Part shown: piece after piece, positions 41,037 through 53,900 of the stretch
Position numbering within the stretch: the first letter of the stretch is position 1
Layout of the letters: each line of letters begins with the position of its first letter
Assembly: GCA_039105265.1 (NCBI GenBank)
Contig: JAPFFF010000039.1
Coordinates: 1,054,001 to 1,118,000, forward strand
Source of the DNA: Tritrichomonas musculus
Taxonomy: Eukaryota; Parabasalia; Tritrichomonadida; Tritrichomonadidae
Reading direction: 5' to 3'
DNA: 64,000 nt
Program-made: the position numbers and the translations under genes
The notes under the pieces: generated by a model
What the model was told of the DNA's origin: nothing
The model's database searches: none
What the model saw: only the letters and a program-made list of their open reading frames with translations

Positions 41037-43226
41037 AAGAGTGAAGAGTTTATACCATTTTCCCACTATAAGGTTCTTTATAAAATCGAATATACAGAAG
41101 AAATTTATAAAGTATCAAAAAATGATGTTGATCTTTTCGCAAAAGTTACTTCAGTTCAAATTAATGATATAACAATGGATAAGATACAAGAAAAAATCAA
41201 AGTTTACAAAAAAATGCCTCATCCATCAATTTCTCCATTCATATAAGCATTCAATAAAAAAGGGGTTCTTGGTTATATTACTCCTTGGTATCCATTTGGA
41301 TCAGTTCAAGATATATTACTCGATATGGATATTACACAAAAAACAATTGCTTTATATGGGCTGGCATGCGCATTAAAATATTTTCAAGAAAACCATATTG
41401 TACCATCAAATTTAAATCGTCTTGATAAAATCTTATTAGACGATGATTTTTATCCTCAAATTTGCGGATTTTACTTTTCAGACATTGAATTTACGAAAGA
41501 CAACTTCATAGTCCCACCTGAAATCATAGGCAAGCAAGAGCTTGATAAAAAATCGTATCCTTACTTTTTTGGTGCCATTTCCTATTTGATCATGTCCAAT
41601 ATTGTATATCCAGATGGAGTCAACCGAAATCCGGAAATTCCAGATGATTTTCCCTCAGCCTTTAAATCGACAATTAAGAAATGCCTTGGTTCGAAAGGTG
41701 GTCGTCCCACTATTGACCAAATAATAGCGAAATTTGACGGCGAAGAGCCTTTTATTTTCCCGGATGTTGATATGTCTAAATTTAAAGAATATCAAGATTA
41801 TGTAATTAACCATCGACATCCCAAAGTTATTGCAGATCGAATCTCAGGGTTTGCCTCCAATGATCCCCTCAGTTCGAAAGAGGACACTGACGATCGATTT
41901 AGCAATGTTAATCCAAAGTTCACAAAAAGTTCGAACGATACAGATTTTGAGGCAGTAAGCAAAGAGTTAGCCAACACTCCAGCGTACAAAGTAACGGTCA
42001 TCCACAAAGATTCACAAAATATTGACCTTAACATTGACGTTAACCTCCCTCTTCTTATCGAAGACGCGAAAAAAAGGGAACCCCGAGTCGATGCTCATAT
42101 ATGGCACCATTTTATTTGACGGGAAACTTGTTACGCGCGACCTTCACAAGGCGGCGCACTACTTCAAGCAGGCCGGGAAGCGCGGACACTCGAGTTCTGA
42201 GATGCTCTATGGCTACATGCTTGAGAAAGGTCTTGGTGTTGAGAATGACCTCACAAAAGCAGCCACACATTACAGGCAGAGCGCAGAATTAGGTAACCTT
42301 TCGGGTCACTTTAAGTACGGCCTCTGTTTAGATAAGGGGCAGGGTGTCAAACAATCTAGGGTGGGTGCCACGGGGCACTTTAAGGCGGCCGCTGAGAAAG
42401 GGCACGCATTGAGCTGTTATCATTACGGTTACGCCCTGTTGAAAGGTCGGGGCCTTTCAGAAAGGGACCAAAAACTTGGTATTCAATATATTAGACAAGC
42501 CGCCGATAGGGGGGTCGCAAGTGCCCAACATTTGTACGGTTATTTGCTGCTCAACGGGAAGTGCGTCGAAAAAGATGAAAAAAAAAAGCAGTTACGTACG
42601 TTAAGGAGGCAGCGGACAATAATTATTTGCTAGCATTGACCTTGTATGGCGGAATGATGATCGTCGGAAGACCTGTTGAGAAAAATTACGAAATGGCTTA
42701 TCATCTTTTTGAACAGGCTGCTAATGAAGGCGATATGAACGCTTTGAATAACATCGGAAAGATGCACGAACTAGGATTCGCCGTAAAAAAGGACGAGAAG
42801 ATGGCTTTCCAGTGTTATCAGAAAGCGGCTGAAAATGGGAACGTTCCGGGAATGGTCAATTTAGGTCAATGTTATATTCAAGGATTGGGAGTGAAGAAAG
42901 ACCAGAAAAAAGCAGTTAGATTGTTCCAATTCGCAGCTGACCAGGAACACCATGGAGCTATCATACTACTCGGTAAGTGCCACGAGAACGGATTCGGTAT
43001 TAAGAAGAATCAGAAGGGGGCATACAAAATATACACAAAAGTGGCAAATATGAAGAACTGCTCAGGGCTCTACCACAAGGGAAGATGCCTGCTTGGCGGA
43101 ATTGGCGTCAAAAAGAACAAGGCAGAAGCAAAAAAAAATTCTTCAACACGCAGCTATTCTGGGAAGCAGCAGAGCAAAAGGATTGTTAAAAAAGCTATAA
43201 GTTTTAAATTAACTAAGTTTGTTTAG
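41037..43226 (+). pseudogene. Pseudokinase plus Sel1-repeat gene with stop and homopolymer frame changes
   Basis: The first part (41037-42075) is a protein-kinase-like domain. It has an N-lobe piece (EEFIPFSHYKVLYKIEYTEE, YKKMPHPSISPF), then GVLGYITPWYPFGSVQDIL and ALKYFQENHIVPSNL, where the catalytic HRD and DFG are replaced (HIVPSNL, CGFYFS), so it is a pseudokinase. Then about ten Sel1 repeats (MLYGYMLEKGLGVEND, HFKYGLCLDKGQGV, MNALNNIGKMHELGFAV and so on) run to the end. The first part carries one in-frame stop (41244-41246) and lacks an ATG. The frame then changes at three poly-A runs: A7 at 42069, A10 at 42578, A9 at 43130. Trichomonads have many such kinase-Sel1 proteins, thought to be signalling scaffolds. 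The repeats remain well conserved, so the breaks are recent, sequence errors, or bridged by slippage. Confidence 0.75.
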
Positions 43227-44448
43227 TCCTTTTGTCCAGGACTTTGCTCAAGTCTATTGTTGAAAGAAGTAAGGAAACTCAGATCTGCCCAAAATTTTAG
43301 AATACAAATTGTATATATGTATTATTATTGTATATATAGCTTATATATAAAATTATTTTAAAATAAACTATCGTGTAAAATCGATAAATTATGAAGACAA
43401 TATTTAAAACCAATAAATTGAATATATTTGAGACAATTCAATAAGATTATTTATATATTGAGATATAATACATTTTTTAAATGGGTGGTGCAACGATAAA
43501 AATACGTTACACGTTTTTTGAAAATTTATGAATATCTCTTTTTCTATTTAATATAATTAAATAAATTCCATATAGAACTCTTTATATTTTTAATTAAATA
43601 ATTTTAAATGATAATTCATTGAGCTATTCAAACTTTTTTGAAAACCATTTAATGTGAAATATCATGAAATGATATTGATTTTCAGTAGTATAATCAATGA
43701 TATTAATTTTCAGTAGTATAATCAATGAATGTATTATTTTATATTCAAATACATTTCCATTTTCTAATCATTTAATATTATTATGTATTATTTTGTTTTC
43801 ATATCATATATAAGTTATTTTTAATATATATTTGATTTTCATTTTAAATATGTTTATAATATATAAAATAAGCATAAATTAAAAAATTTTTTTGTACTTA
43901 ACAGTTTTTGATAATAGTTTAGAAAAATTATTTCAAGCACCATTCTTAATTTATTGAATGATATTGTATAAATATAATTATTTTATTTCATTCAATTCTA
44001 AATTATTATATCTTATTAAAAATAACTTGTAACTGTTATTAAAAATATTATAATATATATGTATATGATTATAAATAAATATCATATTCAATATTAGTAG
44101 ATTCTAATGTTAATATAAAAACATAAGAATTTAGTTACTCATATTTTCTGAGAAAGAATTGACGAATTATTAATTCTAATTTATATTCGGTAATAAATGC
44201 TTGTATATATATATTTGATTTGCTAATATTTAATTTTATTCATTGCTTCAAAAAACTTCTTTTGATGTAAAAATCACTACTCAAAATATTTGCCAATAAA
44301 TCATTATTTACACTTATTATTCAATATACAATTTATTATATAAAAAAAGACTAATTTATAAAATATAATAAACATAAAATATTATTATATTACTAATAAA
44401 ATTTCGAAGAAAAAGATTCAATATTTAGCCAATCAAAAAATTTTTTGA
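43227..44448. other. A/T-rich spacer, no gene
   Basis: Contains a two-copy ~30-bp tandem repeat at 43676-43729 (TTTTCAGTAGTATAATCAAT). Otherwise filler. Confidence 0.5.
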
Positions 44449-45424
44449 GTCCCCACAGAGGCATATCAACCAAAAAAAAGCTCTCAAAAAGTGAAAGTAG
44501 AAAATAAGATAAGTCCAATTATAAAAGATTAATATAAAAAAGAAGAATGTATTTATGATCTTTGGAATCCAATTATTTAGTTTGTACAATAAAAATTAAT
44601 AGTTTTTAGGTAAAAAACATCAATTTTGGTTTTTTATTTTATCCACTTTATAGAAATATAATATCCAAGATTCTTTACATTTATAACTTAATAATATTAA
44701 CAAATTACTAATGTTTTTATGATTACTCTATACGTTCTTTAAATATCTAAACATAAAACGTCTTATTTTCAAATAGCTGTGATACTAATCATATTTCATT
44801 TTTTAATCAATATAAAACAGCCATTTTAATAATTATATTGGGATTTTCTTTTATATGTTTCAATATACATTAATATTATACTTTCAATTAGAGGTATTCA
44901 TGTGAGGTGACTTAACGTCTTTGATAATTTTTATAATTGCATTTTTTCAGCCAATTTAAAGTTTTGAAGACTCAGATTATGAGAAACAAATTTCTTACCT
45001 GTGGAGATTGTATTAAGCATGCTTTTTTGAAAAAATAATGTTAAAAATTTTTTTCCTAATATCTTGATATTTTTACTCAATTTAAAATATATGCCAGATA
45101 TTTAAAATAATAAAGGTAATTTATTAATACTATAATTTATTGTGAGACTTAAAATTTTGTTCTTTGTTTTATATGTAAAAATAATGAAGATTTTAAAATT
45201 TGAAAATGAATTTTTTTTCAAAAAAGTAGAATATTTAAAAAATCGTTCGTTAAATTTTTATATATTTTATGTATATGTTTTGGATTAATCTGAATTATTC
45301 AGTTGAGAATGGAATATATTGGCTATGCGCTCATTTTTGAGAAATGTTGATTTTACTTTATATTATTAATTTTATTGGTGCAAAATGCCAAAATCAAAAA
45401 AAATGAGAAAAACTTTTTTTAAAT

Positions 45425-45800
45425 ATTTAAACTAAGTTTTTTAATTATTACCTTATTCACAAAAAAATTGAGAGTTTTTAATTCAAATTTTCTATGAGTC
45501 TTCAGAAAGTAGAACGATAAGTAGGGACAAATTATTATTTTAAAAATACTATATCTTTCAATTTTGAGAAGATGAAAATAAAAAAAAAGAATATAAAAAA
45601 GTTATTTATTCAGGAAAAATGCATTTTAAATAGCTTTGGGAGCCTTTGAGGGCTAAGCCCAATTGGTTAAGGTAATAGCGGGAGCCTCAACCTGAGATGA
45701 ATGAAAGTAATCATGCCATTATAACTTAAAAAAAAATATTTAGCTTTATTCAAATTTGAGAGGACGATAAGAAGGGACAAATTAAAAAACTTAGTTTATG
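45425..45800. repeat. Short inverted repeat pair with internal direct repeats
   Basis: AAACTAAGTTTTTTAATT at about 45430 is inverted at about 45783. ACGATAAGTAGGGACAAATT near 45511 recurs, slightly changed, near 45762. Probably a small nested element. Confidence 0.4.
45645..45720 (+). repeat. tRNA-D-arm-like fragment
   Basis: TAAGCCCAATTGGTTAAGG at about 45655 resembles a tRNA D-arm and A-box. GGGAGCCT occurs on both sides of it. No B-box or closing acceptor stem follows, so it is at best a tRNA-derived fragment. Confidence 0.25.
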
Positions 45801-45810
45801 TTCTCTTGAA

Positions 45811-46048
45811 TTAAGGTACAAATCTAGTACGTTATAGATTGAGAGAAAGCACGTTATATATTTGAGACCCCTTGCCCTATTGAAAAAGTTTTATTTTGAA
45901 TGCGTGTCAGATTTGAAATTCTGAACTTTATTTTTTTTTTTTATAAAATTTTTATGATAAAAATATTTTTTTATATAACATGTCCTTTAGTTTTAATAAA
46001 GTGTCAAAAAAATTTGCGGTTTCTAAACGTACTAGATTTGTACCTTAA
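45811..46048. repeat. ~240-bp inverted-repeat unit (MITE-like)
   Basis: TTAAGGTACAAATCTAGTACG near 45811 is repeated inverted at the far end (46028-46048) over about 22 bp. No clear target duplication. Confidence 0.5.
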
Positions 46049-46228
46049 CTTTGGTAACAATAATTTAATTACATTGAATAATAATAAAAAATAAAAAAAA
46101 TCATAGTTCATTAATTATAAAATGTAAAATATTAGTTATAAAATTATAATTTTTTTCGATAATTTAAATCAATTCATCTGAAAAGTTTCTATGTTTATTA
46201 AATAAATTGTAATAAAATATGGGTGCTT

Positions 46229-49200
46229 TTCACTTTTTCCCACTTTTTCAAAAAAAAAGTTGATTTTTTTCTGAAAACATTTTTTATTATGCATTTTTTT
46301 CAAAAAAAAAAATAAAGTTATGCATTTTTTTAAAAAATTTAAAAAAATAGTTGAAAAATTTGGTTAGGCAATTTAGGTATTCATGGAGGAAAACCCCCAA
46401 AAAAATATATATTGATCACTGTATGATGAAAGTTATAATGGCATAAATTTTATTCGAAAATTTCATTTCCACTCAAGATATCTAATTTGATTTCGATAAA
46501 GAGTTTCAATAAAAAGCTACAAAAGTATGCAAACAATGCACAATCGTATTTCAATTCACCATTTATACTCTTATTAATCAATTCTTAAATTTGATAATTA
46601 TCAATTTATTTCGAATATTCGATATTTTTATTACTCTGTTTAAGTAATCCACTTTTCCGTTATATATAAGATTTTTCATCATATTTTACATACAATAACT
46701 CCAGTAAATGCTATGAATTGCGTTTTAAAATTTTTATATTTATCAATGATATCCAAAAATCCTCATAGATAGTATACATAAATTTGTATTAAATATATAT
46801 TAAATTAAATGCATATTTATGTTATACTGTTTATACTTCTTTATTTTCTTTTTTCATCGAGGAAAAGCCGATAATTATTCATAAATATAAACGTATTATC
46901 AAACGTGCATTATGTAAAAAATCAAATATTTCTAAAATATGATGAGGAAAACAATATTAATTTTATGAAAAATGTAATTATTAAATTAAACTTTTCATTT
47001 TACGCAGAAAATAAACAGATTTAAATAAAAAAGTATAAATTAAAAATGATTTTTTTAAAAAATGCTTTTTATTCATTATTTGCTCATTATGAATAAATTA
47101 ATTATGATGATGACAATTGCAAAAAAGATGATAACTGAAGAGACGAAGAGGAAAAAAATGATGATGAAGATAGCGAAGAAAAAGAAGAAGAAGACGATGA
47201 TGATTGCATTGAAGAAGAAGAAGAAGACGATGATGAAGAAGAAGAAGATGAAGATGGTGATGAAGAAGAAGACGATGAAGAAGAAGAAGACGGAGAAGAA
47301 GCAGAAGACGATGATCAAGAAGAAGAAGAAGAAGACGATGATCAAGATGAAGATGAAGAAGAAGACGATGAAGAAGAAGAAGAAGAAGAAGAAGACGATG
47401 AAGAAGAAGAAGATGAAGATGGTGATGAAGAAGAAGACGGAGAAGAAGCAGAAGACGATGATGAAGAAGAAGAAGAAAAAGACGATGATGAAGAAGAAAA
47501 AGACGATGATGAAGAAGAAGATGATGAAGATGGTGATGAAGAAGAAGACGATGAAGAAGAAGAAGACGGAGAAGAAGCAGAAGACGATGATCAAGAAGAA
47601 GAAGAAGAAGACGATGAAGAAGAAGAAGAAGAAGACGACGATGAAGAAGAAGAAGATGAAGATGGTGATGAAGAAGAAGACGGAGAAGAAGCAGAAGACG
47701 ATGATGATGAAGAAGAAGAAAAAGACGATGAAGAAGAAGAAGACGATGATGAAGAAGAAGAAGAAAAAGACGATGAAGAAGAAGAAGACGATGAAGAAGA
47801 AGAAGAAGAAGAAGAAGACGATGATGAAGAAGAAGATGATGAAGATGGTGATGAAGAAGAAGACGATGAAGAAGAAGAAGACGATGAAGAAGAAGAAGAC
47901 GGAGAAGAAGCAGAAGACGATGATCAAGATGAAGAAGAAGAAGACGATGGTGAAGAAGAAGAAGAAAAAGACGATGAAGAAGAAGAAGATGATGATGATG
48001 ACGATGAAGAAGAAGACGGAGAAGAAGCAGAAGACGATGATCAAGATGAAGAAGCAGAAGACGATGGTGAAGAAGAAGAAGAAAAAGACGATGAAGAAGA
48101 AGAAGAAGAAGAAGAAGACGATAGTGAAGAAGAAGAAGACGATGAAGAAGAAAAAGAAGAAAACGATGATGATTGCATTGAAGAAGAAGACGATGGTGAT
48201 GAAGATGGTGAAGAAGAAGAAGAAGACGATGATCAAGATGAAGATGATGATGAAGAAGAAGACGATGAAGAAGAAGAAGAAGAAGAAGAATACGATGCTG
48301 ATGGTGAAGATGGAGAAGAAAACGATGAAGATGATGATGATGAAGAAGATGGTGAAGAAGAAGAAGACGATAGTGAAGAAGAAGAAGACGATGAAGAAGA
48401 AAAAGAAGAAAACGATGATGATTGCATTGAAGAAGAAGAAGAAGACGATGATCAAGATGAAGACGATGATCAAGAAGAAGACGATGAAGAAGAAGAAAAA
48501 GAAGAAGAATACGATGCTGATGGTGAAGATGGAGAAGAAAACGATGAAGATGATGAAGAAGAAGACGAGGAAAAAGACGATGATGATGATGAAGATGGAG
48601 AAGAAGACGATGAAAAAGACGACGATGATGATGAAGATGAAGACGATAATGAAGAAGAAGAAAAAGAAGAAGATGATGATATGGAGAAGAAGAAGAATAA
48701 GACAATGATGATGGTGGAGAAGGAGGAGAAGAAGAAGACGATAATGGTGATGATGATGAAGATGAAGAAGATGATGATGATGGAGGAGAAAAAGAAGACG
48801 ATAATAATGATGATGAAGAAAAATATGATGAAGATGATGGAGAAGAAGAAGATGATGATGATAGTAGAGAAGAAGAAGAAGACGATAATGATTGCATTGA
48901 AGAAAATGATGATGATGATGAAGAGGAAGAAGAAGAAAAAAAGGATCAGAGGAAGATGATTGAAATGAAAAAGAATACGATGGCAAAAGAGGAGAAAGAA
49001 AGATAATGATGATGACTATACCGATAAAGAAGAAAATAAAGAAATTTGGCAATGATAATAACTATTTAAGTATTTTTATGGCACTTTGATTGTTATTATT
49101 AGCGCTTGAGATTGTTAACAGAGTTATTCAAGATATTAATCTGCAATTATGTATTTGCTTCAAAATATATATAGCATTTTTATGTGATAAATTGATTTAA

Positions 49201-49455
49201 ATTATCTATTTTAAAATATTTAAGATGGTATTGTTATCAATATATAGAGCATTTTGATATAAAAATGGCAATATCATACTGACTGAAATGTGAGGTGAAA
49301 ATATGATCGAAAATGTAAGGGCGAATGTTTGATTATCATATTTTAAATAAATATAGTAATATATCATTATGCTAATGTATATATACTTTACAATTATCCT
49401 ATAAATGAATGAGATATCGATTCAAAACTGAATATAGATGCACAAAAATATTTTT
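46229..49455 (+). repeat. Left arm of a giant inverted repeat
   Basis: Matches 50921-54950 in inverted orientation. The unique flanks inside the arm (46229-47135 and 48960-49455) look identical base for base to those of the other arm where I compared them. Only the central trinucleotide array differs in length. Confidence 0.9.
47140..48960 (+). repeat. GAA/GAT/GAC trinucleotide array, left arm
   Basis: About 1.8 kb of GAA, GAT and GAC units, almost pure purine on the forward strand apart from the T and C of those triplets. One phase would read as poly Glu/Asp (with short tags such as DCIEEE and EEAEDDD) but has no ATG at its head. The other phases give K/M/T-rich or, on the reverse strand, F/I- and S/L/H-rich frames. 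The long open frames are a by-product of the repeat, so I do not call a gene. Confidence 0.8.
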
Positions 49456-50314
49456 GAAAAAAACAGTTTAGACTTTAACATTTATATAAGACTATTTGAT
49501 TTCATGTACCAATATATCATATTTTAATCTTCATTATTTTTTGATATAAAAATAAAACCTGCAAGATCCACTGATATTAATACCAAACTTCAGTATTTAT
49601 ATAGATTGAAGGAGAGATATATAATTTGTACAAGCAAATGAAGTCCTCAATGTTAGGACCATGAATAAGATTCTCTTTGGTTTGTGTGGAAGATATATGT
49701 TTATCTCTGTGAGTCAGTATATTTACGAGATGCTATGATTTATAAACGATCATATTGAAGAAAACTCACATGCTAACGACGAAGAGAAAACAAAAATATT
49801 GAATACTTATCTCACTGTTGATGAAACAAATGGGGCTTTAGATATACTAAATGGCAGTTGAGGCTGAGAATACGAGTTTAAAAACTACGATAGCCGTTTT
49901 TGAAGCCAGAATTGCAGCTCTCGAAGAGAAAAATGAACTTGTCAACCCAAATTTAATAGAATGTTGATTTATCACAGGTTCGGTTAATGTTGGAAAGTTA
50001 TAGTGTACATAATACATTAATAAATATTATGCTAATTTATTCTATCCATATACTGAAACATATCAAAACAAAACTTCTGAAAAGAGAGTACATGTTTATG
50101 TTGAATGTGATGATGCTAAAAATACTAAAATTATTTATACTATAACTTTCCTCAACAATTTATCTTAATAATGAGGCCTTTCTATTCACTAGTTCAAATA
50201 CACAAAAAAAAGAAAACATAACTCATCTTACCATAGCAAGTGCCATGCTTGATAGAGGTTTTATTATGGTTGATAATGAAGATAATGAGATTATTTATGA
50301 CGACTAGAAAAGTT

Positions 50315-50350
<36 letters not shown>

Positions 50351-50920
50351 TAGATACCACAGTGATATCGTTGGTATGGTTAGGTCTAGGTGGCAGTTTA
50401 GGAACAACAGCCTAACGTATACTACTTATTATACTTTTAGCAACAATGAAATTATAATAAATATTAAAAAAGATAAATAAAAGATAAATATTTTTGTATT
50501 CTTCCAAGATAAATACTAACAAAATAGAGGTCTGATTGTGATTGTCTCGAATATTCATTAAGTCTTTATATCATTAGTGATTGCATGAATAAAACTAAAT
50601 ACAAAGTATTTGATCAAAAAATATATTTATAATATAAGAAAGGAGATTTTTTAGGCTATTATAGGACATTAATTGATGGTAACTCCCAATATAACAATTA
50701 AATATGAATATTTACTAATAATTAGTAAATTATCTATAGTAGTTTAGTAGTGTAACCTGACCTATTGTCAATGGTGTCAACTATGCTAAATGTGTAGATA
50801 TTGTGTGAATTTGGCACTGTTGCTATCATATTCATTTGTATTAAAACATACCTGATATCCCCTTATCTGTTATTCATTTTTTTTCTCAATGGAAATGCAA
50901 AAGCCTATACTGCTTTTTTA
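49456..50920. other. Spacer between the palindrome arms
   Basis: About 1.5 kb of single-copy sequence. It contains a decayed coding region (49760-50310), a run of 31 T (50319-50349), and then the moderately GC-rich GTAGATACCACAGTGATATC. The rest is filler. Confidence 0.6.
49760..50310 (+). pseudogene. Decayed coiled-coil protein fragment
   Basis: Readable pieces are MAVEAENTSLKTTIAVFEAR followed by IAALEEKNELVNPNL (a leucine-heptad coiled coil), then NLFYPYTETYQNKTSEKRVH and VYVECDDAKNTKIIYTITF. The second part resembles beta-rich lectin-like domains that follow coiled coils in trichomonad proteins (H-type lectin pattern), but only weakly. Several stops and shifts break it. Confidence 0.35.
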
Positions 50921-53900
50921 AAAATATTTTTGTGCATCTATATTCAGTTTTGAATCGATATCTCATTCATTTATAGGATAATTGTAAAGTATATATACAT
51001 TAGCATAATGATATATTACTATATTTATTTAAAATATGATAATCAAACATTCGCCCTTACATTTTCGATCATATTTTCACCTCACATTTCAGTCAGTATG
51101 ATATTGCCATTTTTATATCAAAATGCTCTATATATTGATAACAATACCATCTTAAATATTTTAAAATAGATAATTTAAATCAATTTATCACATAAAAATG
51201 CTATATATATTTTGAAGCAAATACATAATTGCAGATTAATATCTTGAATAACTCTGTTAACAATCTCAAGCGCTAATAATAACAATCAAAGTGCCATAAA
51301 AATACTTAAATAGTTATTATCATTGCCAAATTTCTTTATTTTCTTCTTTATCGGTATAGTCATCATCATTATCTTTCTTTCTCCTCTTTTGCCATCGTAT
51401 TCTTTTTCATTTCAATCATCTTCCTCTGATCCTTTTTTTCTTCTTCTTCCTCTTCATCATCATCATCATTTTCTTCAATGCAATCATTATCGTCTTCTTC
51501 TTCTTCTCTACTATCATCATCATCTTCTTCTTCTCCATCATCTTCATCATATTTTTCTTCATCATCATTATTATCGTCTTCTTTTTCTCCTCCATCATCA
51601 TCATCTTCTTCATCTTCATCATCATCACCATTATCGTCTTCTTCTTCTCCTCCTTCTCCACCATCATCATTGTCTTATTCTTCTTCTTCTCCATATCATC
51701 ATCTTCTTCTTTTTCTTCTTCTTCATTATCGTCTTCATCTTCATCATCATCGTCGTCTTTTTCATCGTCTTCTTCTCCATCTTCATCATCATCATCGTCT
51801 TATTCTTCGTCTTCTTCTTCATCGTCTTCATCATCATCATCGTCTTTTTCCTCGTCTTCTTCTTCATCGTCTTCTTCTTCATCGTCTTCATCATCATCGT
51901 TTTTTCATCGTCTTCTTCTCCATCGTCTTCATCATCATCGTTTTTTCATCGTCTTCTTCTCCATCGTCTTCATCATCATCGTTTTTTCATCGTCTTCTTC
52001 TTCATCGTCTTCATCATCATCGTTTTTTCATCGTCTTCTTCTCCATCGTCTTCATCATCATCATCGTCTTTTCATCGTCTTCTTCTTCATCGTCTTCATC
52101 ATCATCATCATTATCATCTTCTTCTTCTCCATCTTCATCATCAGCATCGTCTTCTTTTCCATCTTCATCATCATCATCGTCTTTTTCCTCGTCTTCTTCT
52201 TCATCATCTTCTTCATTATCGTCTTCATCATCGTCTTCATCATCGTCTTCATCATCATCATCATTATCATCTTCTTCTTCTCCATCTTCATCATCAGCAT
52301 CGTCTTCTTTTCCATCTTCATCATCATCATCATCGTCTTTTTCCTCGTCTTCTTCTTCATCATCTTCTTCATCATCGTCTTCATCATCGTCTTCTTCATC
52401 ATCTTCTTCTCCATCTTCATCATCATCGTCTTTTTCCTCGTCTTCTTCTTCATCATCTTCATCATCATCATCATCATCATCATCGTCTTCTTCATCATCT
52501 TCTTCTCCATCTTCTTCATCATCATCATCATCATCGTCTTTTTCCTCGTCTTCTTCTTCATCATCTTCTTCATCATCTTCTTCATCATCGTCTTCTTCAT
52601 CATCTTCTTCTCCATCTTCATCATCATCATCGTCTTTTTCCTCGTCTTCTTCTTCATCATCTTCATCGTTTTCTTCTCCATCTTCACCATCAGCATCGTA
52701 TTCTTCTTCTTCTTCTTCTTCTTCTTCATCGTCTTCTTCTTCATCATCATCTTCATCTTGATCATCGTCTTCTTCTTCTTCACCATCGTCTTCTTCTTCT
52801 TCTTCAATGCAATCATCATCGTCTTCTTCTTTTTCTTCTTCATCGTCTTCTTCTTCTTCACTATCGTCTTCTTCTTCTTCACCATCTTCTTCATCATCAT
52901 CATCTTCATCGTTTTCTTCTCCATCTTCACCATCAGCATCGTATTCTTCTTCTTTTTCTTCTTCTTCATCGTCTTCTTCTTCATCATCATCTTCATCTTG
53001 ATCATCGTCTTCTTCTTCTTCACCATTGTCTTCTTCTTCTTCTTCAATGCAATCATCATCGTTTTCTTCTTTTTCTTCTTCATCGTCTTCTTCTTCTTCA
53101 CTATCGTCTTCTTCTTCTTCACCATCTTCTTCTTCATCATCATCTTCATCGTTTTCTTCTCCATCTTCACCATCAGCATCGTATTCTTCTTCTTCTTCTT
53201 CTTCTTCATCGTCTTCTTCTTCATCATCATCTTCATCTTGATCATCGTCTTCTTCTTCTTCTTCACCATCTTCATCACCATCGTCTTCTTCTTCAATGCA
53301 ATCATCATCGTTTTCTTCTTTTTCTTCTTCATCGTCTTCTTCTTCTTCACTATCGTCTTCTTCTTCTTCACCATCTTCTTCTTCATCATCATCTTCATCG
53401 TTTTCTTCTCCATCTTCACCATCAGCATCGTATTCTTCTTCTTCTTCTTCTTCTTCATCGTCTTCTTCTTCATCATCATCTTCATCTTGATCATCGTCTT
53501 CTTCTTCTTCTTCACCATCTTCATCACCATCGTCTTCTTCTTCAATGCAATCATCATCGTTTTCTTCTTTTTCTTCTTCATCGTCTTCTTCTTCTTCACT
53601 ATCGTCTTCTTCTTCTTCTTCTTCTTCTTCATCGTCTTTTTCTTCTTCTTCTTCACCATCGTCTTCTGCTTCTTCATCTTGATCATCGTCTTCTGCTTCT
53701 TCTCCGTCTTCTTCTTCTTCATCTTGATCATCGTCTTCTTCTTCTTCATCTTGATCATCGTCTTCTTCTTCTTCATCTTGATCATCGTCTTCTTCTTCTT
53801 CATCTTGATCATCGTCTTCTTCTTCATCTTCATCTTGATCATCGTCTTCTTCTTCTTCTTCTTGATCATCGTCTTCTGCTTCTTCTCCGTCTTCTTCTTC

